A stretch of DNA of 64,000 nucleotides from Valencia hispanica (GCA_963556495.2 OY747702.1:54089286-54153285), one strand, 5' to 3'; counted from the first letter of the stretch, positions 46,633-58,673 are shown. Made by a program: numbers and translations. Notes: generated by a model not told the origin, from the sequence alone.

Positions 46633-47509
46633 TTGCCCACAGAAAAATCTTATGGATTAAAAGTAACCCCAACAAAAGCAAATCATAAAAATCTCATAAA
46701 GATAAATACGACTTTGACTAAACAGAAAAATAAAACTATTCAATGTGATTTATTAAACATAAGATCTCTCTCCTCAAAGACTTTGTTAGTAAATTACTTG
46801 ATTTGTGATAATCAAATTAATCTGTTTTGTCTCACAGAAACCTGGTTGCAGCAGGAGGATTATGTCAGTATAAACGAGTCAACTCCTTCCAAGTATTTAC
46901 ATTTTCACATTCCTAGAAGTACTGAGCGAGAAGGAGGAGTTGCAACAGTTTTTCATTCTGATTTATTAATTAATTAATCCCAGACCAATTGATAGCTACA
47001 GTTTTTTTGAACATCTAACCCATCTGTTTAGAATTGCCTTCGAGTAATTGATTGATATCATATGTATGAAATGTGATCATGTTCTCTTGCTATATTGATC
47101 TTTCTCTTGCTTTATTGTGTATCATGTGTTATTGTACATCATGTGTAATGTGTGTTTCATGCTAATTTGATACTTTTACTTTTAATTTCCAATGTTATAT
47201 TCCATGTTTGTTTGTTTAGTTGTTGTTTTTAAATCACCAAATTATGTAAAGCACCTTGAATTACCCTGTTGTTGAAAATCTGCTATACAAACAAAAGTGC
47301 CTTGCCTTGCCTTACCTTGCCTAATTTTTCCTCATCCAAGTTGGAAAACATTAAAACCATTTTTGTTTGTGGTTTTGTATCATCCACCAGGCCCTTACTC
47401 TCAATTCTTGGATCAGATCTCAAATTTGTTATCTGATGTAGTATTAAATACTGATAGGGTCATTATAGTGGGGGACTTCAATATTCATGTGGACACTGAA
47501 GGTGTCTAA
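46633..47509 (+). pseudogene. L2A-like LINE endonuclease, split by an insertion
   Basis: Before the insertion: [35 protein letters not shown] and [17 protein letters not shown] (46633-46975), then PRPIDSYSFFEHL-like codons to 47018 after a small AATT slippage. After the insertion: LYHPPGPYSQFLDQISNLL and VIIVGDFNIHVDTEGV (ends 47509). GDFN and TETWL are the APE-type active-site motifs. The C-terminal part beyond 47510 is in broken frames. Confidence 0.82.
47019..47320 (+). mobile_element. L2B LINE 3' tail inserted into the L2A endonuclease
   Basis: It begins CCCATCTGTTTAGAATTGCC, the last codons of the L2B ORF, and ends TTGCCTTGCCTTACCTTGCC. The flanking CTAA at 47015-47018 and 47321-47324 is a short target duplication, and removing the insert restores the EHLIFPHPS codons of the host LINE. 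So L2B inserted after this L2A copy. Confidence 0.88.
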
Positions 47510-48279
47510 ATGCAGCCTTTAATGCTGCCTTGGACTCAATTGGCTTTACTCAAAAAGTACAGGGACCCACCCACTTGGGTAAACACACTTTGGACCTTGT
47601 ACTGAAATATGGTATTTAGTGTGAGGAAATAACAGTCCTCCAAAATAACCCGGTTCTGTCTGACCACTTTTTAAAAACTTTTGAATTTACTTTAACTGAC
47701 CATCTTAAATCTGAAAGAAATTTTAATTATAGCAGAGCTTTATCAGACAATGCTGTAACAAGTTTTAAAGAATCTGTTCCATTCTTACTTTCCTCAGTTA
47801 CGTCCTCATTGTTTTTGGCATTAGATAGTGTAGCCCCTTAAAAAGAAAGTAATTAACCATAGGAAGCTGACTCCATGGTTTAATGCAGAGCTGTGTACTT
47901 TAAAGCAGAATACTAGGAAACTAGAGATAAAATGGCGCCCTACACACCTAGAGGATACCTATTTATAGAGGATACCTATTTAACCTGGAAAAACAGTCTA
48001 CTGCTGAATAAAAAGACCCTTTGACAAGCTAGAACAGCATATATTTGATCATTAATAGAGGCGAATAAAAACAATCCTAGGTTTCTTTTAGTACAGTTGC
48101 CAAACTTACACAGAGTCATAGCTCTGTTGAGCCAACTATTCCCCCAGCTCTTAGTAGTGATGACTTTATTGGATTCTTCATAAATAAAATTAATTTTATT
48201 CGTCCACACTAAGGAAAATTATACAAATTTTTCTGATTTAAAAAAAAAATCTTCTGCAAGTATAGTGATTTAAAAAGTC

Positions 48280-48398
48280 ATTACACAAAATCCTTTTTTC
48301 CACACTGTTCCAACTGTACTGAAAATGAACGGAACCATGAAATTAAAACCAAGGTAAGTACTGAACCGGGATTTTTGACATACCGTTGCACCCCTAAT
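48280..48398 (-). mobile_element. Terminus of a GGGGTGCAACGGTA-type DNA element
   Basis: The plus strand ends ACATACCGTTGCACCCCTAA, the complement of a terminus seen at 21196. Internal CCGGGA and GAACGGAACC motifs fit. It may be what truncated the LINE upstream. The other end is not evident. Confidence 0.5.
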
Positions 48399-48421
48399 AT
48401 TTACACATATATATAAATAAT

Positions 48422-49250
48422 TGTCATGTTTGGATTAAAGTTCAAGACCCACATGCAGAAAACCACAAGGGAGACCAGTAGTAAAATTATAAAGTTTTAT
48501 TGAAACAGGTCATGTGAAGATGAAGGTCGCGGGGCTGGGAACACTGCACAGGTAAAGGGAGATGAGAAGAAACTGCGAAAGGTGAAGCCCAGAGGTGAGA
48601 CCAGATCTTGGACTGTATTTAACTGCTTGAATGTACTCGGGTATGGCTTACTTGACTGATTGAGGATTAATCGCCAGGGAGGGCAAGTTAGGAGTCCAGG
48701 ATGTCTGCTAGAGCTTCCTGGTGAATTTTTGGAGATGTGGAGATGGTGGAATCCGGAAGAGAGGATTGTGCTCAGAGGGTGGGAAAGCAGAGCATGGAGA
48801 TGGGGCATGGATCACAGAGGAACTTGGAGCCAGGTGTGGAAGGACTGCCGGAGTTTCTTGGGAAGCTGGAGAACTGAGCACAAGGAGGTTACGACGAGGA
48901 AAAAACCTTGGAAGGAACACAATGGGGATTAACAGGTTGTCACTGGAGAGAAGTAGTAAGTTACCACAAGAAGATCTGCACATCAGAGTTTTGGACTCAC
49001 ATGGAGGACTTGAGTTAACAGAAATTTGACACTCAGGTGCTGAAGGTCTGACAGCCAGCTCTTTAAATCCTCAACCTGTGAGGAGACTCAATGTGCAGGT
49101 TCAGCGAGGTAGCCCCGCCCCCCCGGCTTGATGGACAGGCCCTCAGCTCAGCCAGGACCTCTGGTGGAACTCTCCAGAATAGTGGAGAAAACAAGCAGGA
49201 AGCAGACAGACACACGAAAACACAGACAAACACCCAGACTCACAACAATA
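48422..49250. repeat. Unclassified interspersed repeat
   Basis: It begins TTGTCATGTTTGGATTAAAG and AAGACCCACATGCAGAAAAC, and ends ACACAGACAAACACCCAGACTCACAACA. I have seen both edges together in fish genomes, with an AAAGTTTTATTGAA stretch near the left side. Overlapping open frames on both strands (48497-48983 and others) are low-complexity and not convincing. Class unknown, possibly a non-autonomous element. Confidence 0.45.
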
Positions 49251-49359
49251 ATCATATATTTATAATGATATATTATGAAGTAGTCAGGGAAGAACTTTGT
49301 GCTTCCTTACAATTTAAATAATACTTTGGCTCAGATCTTTACTGGTCATTTAAGGTACT

Positions 49360-51313
49360 GGCTGTGTCCAAATTCAGGGGCTGCATCCTTCAAAGGCCGG
49401 ATTTTAAGGACGCCCTGACAAAGGCTGTCCAAATTCGAAGACTCCTTCAAATGCGGACCACAAATACGTCCTTCTTTTCCCCGATTTGAAGAATGGGTCC
49501 GGTGTATCCGTAAACACTCTCCATATCCCAAAATGCATTGCGGGCCGAACGAGAGATTTTTGTCCCAGCAACAATGGCGGACGAAGCGGCAGGTGCAGCG
49601 GGAGGGGAGTACAATTTTAAAGTATATTAAAATCTGGCAGTACAAAAATTAAAAACTTAAAGCGGATGTTTGGCTTTTGTTGTTGGTATAGACATGTATT
49701 TTAATATTATTTTGTTACTCAACACTCATATGTTGGTCAAATGGTTCTCCGTGTATTGCCCCGCTTGTATAGCTAATGGCTAATTTCGGTTTTTGCAAAG
49801 ATAGCAAAAAGAGGACTCCTTTTGGGAGAAATTATTAACTCTTTACCGGTGCAAAATTGGGCCAGAGTGGCATGGAGGTAGAAGAATAAATCCAGTTACA
49901 CACCTTATGCAAAGGGGAGTCTTATTAAGCCTCAAAAACTACAGAACCTGTGATCTCAGTGTTAATTGTGTTAATTAACAAATTAACACAGTTTCCATGT
50001 TCCTCATCTTCACTTATTTTCTATTTATTTTATGAGGACAATTCTGGTGGATCTGGAGGGGAATGTCACCACTTGTTGGCCAAAAACAATTTTTTATGAA
50101 AAAGTACTGTATGTACATGTGCAACAGTGCATCAATATATAATTTATTACTGATCCTGAATAGGCAGTTGTCCTGGATCCTCTGAATAAAGATCAGACAT
50201 GTGGATGGAGGACTCCAACTGAGACCTCTGGCTGGTCTTTTTTGGTTGACGAGGGTTGACATCTGGTTGACATCAGGCAGGTCTACAGAGAAGCCTTACT
50301 CCCGGTTTCCACTGCATGCGCTCCGCCACACACTCGGTAGCAAAAACGGTCCCTTTGTAGTCAATGAGAGCATTTCCATTGCCGGCGCCGGCCACCGTTT
50401 CGCCATCCAGCAAAAATAGGATCGATTCTATTTTTGCCAGGCGCCGGAGCAAGTCCGCAGTCAATCTACACAAATCACACAGCACCAACAAGATATAGAA
50501 CAAGCACATTTCCGGGTGTTTTTCAAAATAAATCAATAAAGACGGACTTGAAATTTTTTGTATGCATAGCTATACTAATATAAACCCGCGTATATTTATA
50601 CTTATGTTATCCAAAATATCTTGACAAAGAATAACAAAGAATAACTGTTCTTTTCTGTTCGTCTTCCACGGAATGAAGAATTTTGTTCTGACTTCTGCAT
50701 TTATTACTGGCTTTTATCACAAGATCTTGCTATTTCCACGCATGCTTCTTTGAGCACCTCTGGGCTGCGGACTGGACCGGAGCGGCTCTAGAGCGCATTC
50801 AGTGGAAATTGCGAACAGCTGCGGAGTGCGTTTGATTTTTTAAATCAACTGAATACTAGAGAAATGTTATAATGTAATTATTAATTTATATATGGTATAT
50901 ATTAAATGTGTACATTTAATCACCAGTCATTCAGTTGCTGAAATTATCCATGAAACTAGCTGAGATTAACTTGTAATTCTGTAGAAGTAAATAAAATTTG
51001 ATTACCTCTCAGCCGGAGATAGAAAGCATGGCAGCGACGGTAAAACTGCTGTAGTTCCTCTAGAATAAAACAAAAAAAAGTAATAAGAAAGCTCGAGAAG
51101 ATTTCTAGCTCAATTTTTGCCAGCTTGTGTTTAGCGGTGTCACGGTTGCTAGGCGACAGGACATTCGCAGAGGAAGGGGCGGGAATTAATCTGAATGCTA
51201 GACCATTCAAATTCACAGCCACTAACATCCAGTCTACCTGGTCGGACCCGTCCTATGTAGACCGAGGAGGACGGGTCCTTCGAAGGATGCAGACCATGAA
51301 TTTGGACACAGTC
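49360..51313. mobile_element. DNA element with about 38-bp inverted ends and ACT duplication
   Basis: The left end GGCTGTGTCCAAATTCAGGG continues GCTGCATCCTTCAAAGGC. The complement of the right end is GACTGTGTCCAAATTCATGG, then TCTGCATCCTTCGAAGGAC. ACT flanks both sides (49357-49359 and 51314-51316). A 3-bp duplication points to a PIF/Harbinger-type or similar element. Frames at 49346-49645 and 50956-51358 lie across the ends and show no domain. At 1954 bp without a transposase it is non-autonomous and contains at least one nested element. Confidence 0.8.
50297..50815. mobile_element. Possible nested MITE (TTTCCACTGCATGCGCTC ends)
   Basis: GGTTTCCACTGCATGCGCTC at 50299 pairs with the complement of GAGCGCATTCAGTGGAAATT at about 50795-50814. 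GC-rich subterminal regions fit a fish hAT-like MITE. No target duplication was found. Confidence 0.5.
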
Positions 51314-51316
51314 ACT

Positions 51317-53075
51317 GTTTCCCAAGTGACAGATTATTATGTTAGTGTTAATGTTTGATTGATTTGTTGGCACTGTGATGCATTGCCATCTACAGCCTCC
51401 CTCTGAAATACCACACTTTTTCCCTGCGATTTGTTTACCATCTATTGAAACCTGTCATGGTTTACAATCCAATTGCAAACAACTGACTCTCTATATCGAA
51501 GTTGGAAAGACAATGCTATGTTTCCTCTGTAATGTCACTTTGTGCTCCAATTCTTTGTTTTTATTGTGGGATACATGTTAGGACTTATAAATGGTTTTCT
51601 GTTCAATGGAAAATGAAAAAGTGAATCGATGAGTATTTTTGTTTTGTTTTTTAACAAAGGATTTTTTTTTTGTTATTCTCCACGTACTCATTTTTACTTC
51701 CACATTCATAAAGATTTTTTTTGCTTGTTTCATGTAACTCTTATTTGCTCTCTCTGTAGGCAAAAGATGCTTCTACCAAGTAGAATGTTTTATTTTCACC
51801 CTGACATTTCAGACAACTCGAAAAGTTTCAAAACCTTAAAATGTTTTGCTTAATTTTTATAAATATGTTGTTTTTTTTAACTTAGAATTATCATGCTGGC
51901 TTTTGACCTAACGCCATGCTAAATAAACTTGCTTTCTCAAATAATGTAGCAAAAATAAATGTGCACAAAATGTGTATTTTATGATCTATAGCACCAGGTC
52001 AAACCTTAAACAGCAAGTTGTGCATAATGGCTCTGCGATCCTATAGTGCACAGGTTTAGTATGGCAGGCGTGTGATAGAAACATGAGCCGGAACAGTAAA
52101 CGTGTCATGAAGGCTGGGGAATGTGAGCCTTTAAGCTGGGCTGAGCTGAATTGAGTTTTTCGGTAGGAGAGTGAACTCATGGAATCTGTCAGAGTTGAGT
52201 TGATAATACAATCATACATATTGACATTGGATTCTAGTTATGCTCAATACAACAGAAATTAGATACACTTTTTAATGTATCCTAACCATGTACAAACATT
52301 TGAATTTATTTGTTTCCAGTACTGGGTATGAACATTATGTTAAGCAGTGTGCATTGAGTTCTTTAATTAAAACATATACAGTTTTAACATTTCTCTTTTG
52401 TTCCTAGTTTGCAATAAAATATTCTACATATATTTTACATCTTTATATCCATAAAAACAAAAAGAAGAAGCGTTACTTTTAGGCTCTTACTGTATTGGTC
52501 TTTTATTAGGCCTTCAGGCTCAGTCAGCCTTTGAGCCTCTATCACTAAAGTCAACACTGGAATTCAAGCCAACATCAGTCAAGTGTAGGGGACAAAACCA
52601 AAGCCTGGAGCGTTGAACACAATGTAGTCTTCACGCTGTCAGGTTGGTTGTTTACATGTGGCCTGAGATAATTAGCCTAGAAGTAATGACTGCACTCTGA
52701 TGACAGCCGCTGAAACTTGATCTCCTGGTGTGACATGCTCTCCCCGTCACTCTCCCCTGCCCAACAACTGCAGTGGGGCTATTTTTGCACCGGCTGCAAG
52801 CTGGGCGAGCCTGGCGCCAGCTCCTGGGACCCGGTGTGCTAAAGGGTTGACGGGGCCAACGTTGCCATTCGCCCCTTAACCTCCCATACCCTACCAGTGT
52901 CAAACGGCACCCGTAACCCAACACGGATAACACTGTCACGATTCCCTCCACGGACGTAGGAATGAATGTGGCGCATTCTGATACCCGAGCTAGCCTTGAT
53001 AACAGTAAGTGAAGCAAAGGGTTTGAAGGCTTTCTGGGTTAGATGCCAATTAAGGAGGTTGTGGATCTCTTCGGC
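51317..53075. other. No recognisable gene or repeat
   Basis: AT-rich up to 52600, then a more GC-balanced stretch at 52730-52960 with minus-strand frames of 105-121 codons (52652-53017, 52839-53156). I recognise no domain in them. Confidence 0.4.
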
Positions 53076-53273
53076 CAGGGGTACCCAAATCCAGTCTTCA
53101 AGAGCTACTATCTTGCAACTTTTAGATGCATCCCTTTCCCAACACACCTGAATCAAACGCAGCTCTGTAGAGGCCTGGTTGTGAGCTCTTCATTTGATCC
53201 AGGTGGGTTGGAGCTGGTAGCATCCACAACTTACAGGATAATTGCTCTCAAGGACTGGAGTTGGACATCACTG
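53076..53273. mobile_element. Short hAT-like MITE, 198 bp
   Basis: The left half CAGGGGTACCCAAATCCAGT then CTTCAAGAGCTACTATCTTG is complementary to the right half ending AATTGCTCTCAAGGACTGGA then GTTGGACATCACTG. The middle has CCAACACACCTGAATCAAA and ATCCAGGTGGGTTGGAG arms, so the element is largely a hairpin. This is a familiar fish MITE. The 8-bp flanks match poorly (5 of 8). Confidence 0.8.
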
Positions 53274-53737
53274 TCCTATGCCATTTCAAATCCATGCCAT
53301 TATGCACAGGCGGAGTAGTTCAGCTACTTGGGGAGCGTTCAGGCCAAAGCAGGTGAATTATGTTTAATACATGTAGCCTATTAATCTGCTCAATGTGTAA
53401 TGGCCTGATTGGGATTCTCTAATCAGTTTGTTCATATTTAATATAAAAAAAAAACATATGAAAATTAACTCCTTAACATGTTATCATTTAAAACAATTGA
53501 CAGATAGAAATTGATTATGACAGGATGTTTTTTGACTCAGTCAGTCAAAATGATGGACAACAAAACATTGTGGCACGTCCTCTGATACAGCCACAGATCT
53601 TAAGAGAAATATTTGAGTGTCAAGACCGTTCGATGCAACATGAGGTGTACAATAGGATGCAGATAGACAGATTGTGTAGTATTAACATAACATTCTGAAT
53701 ATGAATAGTATATTAATAGACTGTATCGATGTCACAG
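53274..53737. other. No recognisable feature
   Basis: AT-rich sequence without gene or repeat that I can identify. Confidence 0.45.
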
Positions 53738-54070
53738 TGGGCACATTCACATTTTAAGGGCGCACACGTATAAAAAATACAAAAAAAAAAAAAAAAGACT
53801 TCTCATAACGTGCCACAAAGACGGGTGCCCGCAGAGACTAAAAAAGTAGGTTTTTTTTGTTTACTGGGTGGGATAAAGTTTGGTTGCTTTCACACCTGAT
53901 TTGCTCCGGACTAGGGTTTGTTTTGGAACCTCTCCGAGACCACCTCTTCAGCTGGGTCTCAGTTCGCTTGTTTGGTCCACACCTGAGTTCCCTGGGTTGT
54001 ATTTCTTCCAAGGGAGGAAACAAATTTGACTTTGTTTTAAGATAACTAAACGAGGTGTGAATGTGCCCTA
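53738..54070. mobile_element. Short MITE (GGGCACATTCACA ends)
   Basis: The left TGGGCACATTCACA and the complement of the right end, TAGGGCACATTCACAC, are inverted repeats. The interior has TTGCTTTCACACCTGATTTG and GGTCCACACCTGAGTTCCC, typical of a fish hAT-like MITE. A poly-A run lies at 53779-53795. Confidence 0.6.
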
Positions 54071-56620
54071 AGAGATTAGAAAGAATGTTGACATAGTGGA
54101 CCATTTTGTGACTGTTGTGTGCCTCTTGGTAGGGTCTCCCTCAAAAAAGAGATTTTATCCCAATGGACATCCTGGTAAAATAATGGTTAAATGAAAATAA
54201 AACTTGGCAAAACAAGTTTTAATTTTGAAAATTTTTTCAAATATCAACAAATCAAAACTAATATGACCATAGCAGATTATCTTGGCTATCAGACAACATA
54301 AAATGCAGACGTTTTCTTGGCTTAAATCATTTTTTTGTCAACACTGTCACACACAACACAAAAAGTATTTGCAATAATAAACAGAATAATATAGAGCTTT
54401 TACATAACTGTCTTTTCACCCATGGTACCTATATGGGCTGTTATATTTTAAATATTTATTACTTTTGACCCCGTTTTTTATAGCATTCCGAGTGCACTTA
54501 CTGAAAACCTCTTGCATAATGCAAAGTCACTTTTTAGCACTAAACATAAAATATAATAAACAGGAAAATGATTTTACATATCAACTGCATTAGGGATTAT
54601 TAGGTAGACAGAGAAACGTACTCTTTTGAACGAGATACTGCTCCTGAATTTATTTCCCAGCTCTGGCAGCTAAACGCTTCTGTAAATTTTGGTTAAAGTA
54701 AAAGAAAACACATGAATGAAATCAACGACAACAGATGTAATGAAGCAAAGAAATTGAACAAATGTCACGCTATACTAAACCAGCTTGCTATCTGTTTCTT
54801 TTTATATGTAAAGGACTCTGTGAGCTCAGTTTAAGCAATTTTTTTCATTGTTTTTGACTAGCTTATGTAGACTTATGCAAGTCTATGATAGACTTGAATA
54901 CATCTCTCAGCTCCTTCTTTGCTGATAGCAACATAAAATCATGGTACATACCAGAGAGCACCAATCGCCCACTCTGCCCCATTCTAACGTAGGCCATGTG
55001 GTCTGAGCTTCATCACATCTAAAGAAAACAGACACAGCATGGCTGCCATGCCACCCCTGTAGTTCGGCAGCTTTAGTAGGCAAACAATTAGTTTCCTAAG
55101 CAGCTATCACAACTTTTCTGCCCGGCAAGTGTAAAGGCTTACAATCCAATGTACTTACAGGGAGCTAAAAAGCATACAGCATACCAAAGAACTGTCTTTC
55201 CTTTAAAGATGATCCCATCACTCTGCTTGTCAGTTGTTGTTTTTCTTCTTTTTTTTTTTTGCTTCACTGACGCTATGTTCTTCAGAGAAGTAAAGGAGTA
55301 GAGCACAGAATCATGTTCTGAGGTAGGAAGTGGAAGCTCTTTACATGCTGGTCGATTTCTGTGTTGTTTGTCTGGGATTTATGCACTGTATCAGACTGTG
55401 TCATTCACTTTCACATTGTTTGTCATATTTTGCAATGTTCATAAAAGTTTTCACACAGGTGTCGATAAAAAAAGTAACTTAGTGATGCTTTATTTGTGAC
55501 AGCCTCTTATGGTTTACATGCATGATGACTATATTTACAACGTCTCACTGATTTATGTCTACATTATCAGTCATGTGAGCACCAGGAGGTGCTTATATTT
55601 GTAGCTACAAAAAGCACAGTAAATAAGTCACCCCCTCTGATTTATTTGATGGGCTGTCATAATCTACTGTAGGAACTGAGAAAAGGCAAAGCTGTCGAAC
55701 ATGTTTCTGTTTTCCTCTCAAAGGTTTAAAGGTTACATCCTTGCTCTTGAAAGGCAGACACTAACATTTAAAAGGCCTAAAGGACTGCAAGGTTGCCACT
55801 TGTGACCTCCAAATGGTATTCATTCCTTGTCGGTCTTGTGTGTGAAACATTTCTGTTGACACCCTGCAATGTGGTGTTGATGAGTTAATCTAGCAGCTGA
55901 GTGTGTCTTTTAGCTACACCCGGGCCCCCTGTAGATTTTCAGAGGAAAAACAGCCCTTATCTCTGCAGGAGATGGGGGAAAATAAAAGCCTCAGTGGCAG
56001 AAAATTCACAGGATACCAGTGTAAGTATGACAAAGAGTGGCCTCCTTTGTCTATGGCATGCCCTATCAAGACATCACTGGAGTTAAATTGGTATCAAGCC
56101 CTGCCCAAGTATTTCTTTTCGACTACCGATATTTGGCCCATAGATGAGCTGTATCCAATGGGAGCGGTTGTTTCTGATGTGAAAATATTCCTTGTACTTT
56201 CAGCAGACTGCAAAGACAACAAAAATACATATTTGTAGGAAAGGCTAGCAGGTAGCACACATTCAATGAGTTATTTCGGAACAGAAACAAGGCATAATTT
56301 TGAATATTAATATGAATAAGATTACCCTTTCTTATGGCTCATTCTCTCCATAATCCATGACATTGCATTAGGAAAAAAGGCTTGAGTGTAGGTTACAAAT
56401 CTCAAAATACAGTTACTAAATCAAGGGGCAACTTGACCTGTAGCCACTGACAACAACTAAAACATCTAAAACAATGTGATTACTCTTCCTCAAATAGGCA
56501 AACACCTACTTGCCCATCTGGCTTTTTGACTGCCTCTTCTAACGGCTCAGAGGCAAGAAAGAGGCAGGTTGACTTCAACTAGATCATTACATAATGCCCC
56601 ATCCTCGTCAGTGCTGGACC
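54071..56620. other. No gene; one small inverted copy of the 37434 MITE end
   Basis: 54622-54683 is the complement of the first 60 bp of the element at 37434 (shared core GAGATACTGCTCCTGAATTTATT). The rest is unique AT-rich sequence. The 111-codon frame at 55903-56238 has no recognisable domain. Confidence 0.5.
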
Positions 56621-57240
56621 TCAAAAAAGGAGTACTTGAGGTTGAGCTGAGGGTGACGCCAGATGGTTTACTCACCTAGCGTGGTAACAGGCCACTTAGT
56701 GTCTCACCTGAGCATGAAGTTTTATTGTCTAATAGAAGAATATGTACCTTCCTTGTGCTCCCTCGCAGGTTCCAGGATGCTCCCCACATTTCCTCGTTCT
56801 CGTCAATATCCTTCTTGTCCGGTTCTACTCCCTGATCCCTCTCGGTCAGCCTCCTCGTCACTCCTCCCTGGGAAGAAACATACCTGTGAACACTCCAGCA
56901 ATCTCCTCCCAGTCCGCCCTCCAATACAACTCCACCTGCAACAGACACCCAATCACTAATCTCTCAAACCACCCACTCCCAGCCAGCCGCAGAAACTGTC
57001 CTCCTACCTGCCTCCTCCTGGAACTCCTCGCTACTTTGGAATGAAAGCCCCATCAATATCACTGAAGACTCATTATCACAAACTATTTCCAGCTCTCTAA
57101 CAACTTACCTGTCAACCTCAGTTCCATATCTCTGTTCGGATCCTACCCCTCACAACATCTCCATTCCGCTCCAGAATCCTTCAATAAATCTTTTAAAACT
57201 TTTTTATGCAATCAGTTGGTGTTGCCTGATTCAAAGTCTC
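56621..57240. other. C-rich stretch of unknown nature, possibly a retroelement end
   Basis: A pyrimidine-rich stretch (many CTCC/CCTCC repeats, 56760-57020) ends in TCAATAAATCTTTTAAAAC at about 57180, followed by the (AT)n array. The layout recalls an LTR or LINE 3' end with an AATAAA signal, but I found no second copy or matching start. Confidence 0.3.
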
Positions 57241-57249
57241 AATATTTTG

Positions 57250-57326
<77 letters not shown>

Positions 57327-57349
57327 TTGTGTTTGTGTGTGTGTGTGTT
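57250..57349. repeat. (AT)n(GT)n compound microsatellite
   Basis: About 70 bp of TA followed by GTGTGTTTGTGTTTGTGTGT. Confidence 0.95.
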
Positions 57350-57614
57350 CTTGTATAGCTATCCTATTTAGGACCTATTCTGGCATGTTCGCTAACTTTC
57401 TGAAGTCCGATGGACCTTGTAGGGACCAAAGCCTGGTCCTAATATGGTGGACCCCCTTTTTTAGGGTTAGGGGTTAGGTTTAGAGGTATGGTGTGAATTA
57501 TGTTTTGGTTAAGGTTAGGGTTAGGGTAAGGGTTTGGGTTAGGCATAAATGCAGCTATTAAAATGAATGGAAGTCAATATAAAGTCCTAATATGTGTAGC
57601 AATACAGACTTGTG
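57350..57614. repeat. GT-flanked short inverted element with TTAGGG-like core
   Basis: The left TTGTATAGCTATCCTATTTAGGACC and the complement of the right end (CTGTATTGCTACACATATTAGGACTT) are rough inverted repeats. Both sides border GT repeats. The centre has GGGTTAGGGGTTAGG and GGTTAAGGTTAGGGTTAGGG. I know this combination from a common fish repeat. The TTAGGG-like motifs are part of it and not a telomere. Confidence 0.65.
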
Positions 57615-58673
57615 TGTGTGTCTGCGTGCGTGCGTGTGTGTGTTATCTCACGTTTTGGTATGCAGATGCTTTGTCTGCACTGATGAAGATGCATTCACCT
57701 CAGCATGCTGTATTCATGCATCAGCTAAAATGGCATTGGGTTAGTCCCATTTTCCGAGTTATTGAACTAAGGATTATTTGAAAATCTGTTGGCACAAAAA
57801 ACTAATTTCCAGATGGTGGTGGCACCACCACAGTAAAAACTTGTCAAATCAAGTAATGGAAAAGGAGAGCCTCATAAACCATATATATACTTTATAAACA
57901 TGACCAAACCTGATGTTTTTCCAATGCATTTAGTTTTGTTTTTTACATTTGAACCTCTGTAAAACACCCTTTTAGATACAATACTTTTTTTTTACATTTT
58001 TTTTTAGATACAATACTGACTGGAAGTGAAAGAGGCATGAGGCCCAAAGGTCTAATACTTGTCTTAGTAGCACCTTTTCTATTATTCCTAAACCTCGACT
58101 CCTCATTTTGCAGGTTCCAATGGAAAACACAAGACCAGGCGGTCTTACTTTATTCATTCTGGATGGAGTCCAGAGTGGCCCAGATCAGGACAGCAAAAAT
58201 AGGTTTAGAGTATGCTCGGCCCTGAGTATGAAATCCACACTATGGCCCGCCTGCTTTATTGTATGTGTGGGACACTCGGCGGATATCACTTGCTTCTCAG
58301 AAACATCTTGTAACCATGGCTATTTGACAGCCTTAATAAGGACTTGTGACAGCTGAGACACATTCTTCTCAAACCGTTCTGATGTAGGTTTCAACATAGT
58401 GATGTGTGTGTGTGTGTGGGGGGGGGTGTTTGGGCATCATAGATGGAATAATTTAAAATCTTTCCATTGGCTAGAGGTGTTACAACTACAATAAGTGCCT
58501 CTTGTTCCAATTAGCAGGACAAAAGCATATCAAAGTTACAAAATAAATGCATGTTTTTGAAAAACTTTTAGTCGTGGACATAAAACTGCTAAAATCTATG
58601 CGTGAACTACCAAAATTGTTAGAAGAATCTAAGAACAGTAAATGTTTGATCCACTCCAACTCCATTTTTCACT
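57615..58673. other. No gene; short microsatellites
   Basis: GT/GC-rich tract at about 57611-57642, a poly-T duplication at 57982-58015 (GATACAATACT repeated around T runs), and (TG)n plus G run at 58403-58426. Confidence 0.5.

Larger units (their letters stand above)
46200..48230 (+). mobile_element. L2A-like LINE, 5' half, interrupted by an L2B tail
   Basis: It holds an ORF1-type esterase piece (46337-46534), the start of the endonuclease (46633-46975), the continuation of the endonuclease after an insertion (47325-47510 and onwards in broken frames), and a linker matching the RT N-terminal side up to about 48230. After that the LINE homology stops without RT or 3' UTR, which is unusual because LINE copies normally lose their 5' end. 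A rearrangement or deletion is likely. Confidence 0.75.

Noticed and set aside
48497..49029. Overlapping frames of about 90-103 codons on both strands
   Set aside because: They lie in a purine-rich interspersed repeat where stop codons are rare on both strands by composition.
52652..53156. Two minus-strand frames of 105-121 codons in GC-balanced sequence, considered as host exons
   Set aside because: No domain, no convincing splice sites, and the 3' part overlaps a MITE at 53076-53273.
55903..56238. 111-codon plus-strand frame
   Set aside because: No recognisable domain or context. Length is within chance for this composition.
57470..57545. TTAGGG-like repeats considered as an interstitial telomere
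   Set aside because: The units are irregular and belong to a known type of fish repeat with inverted ends, not to a tandem hexamer array.
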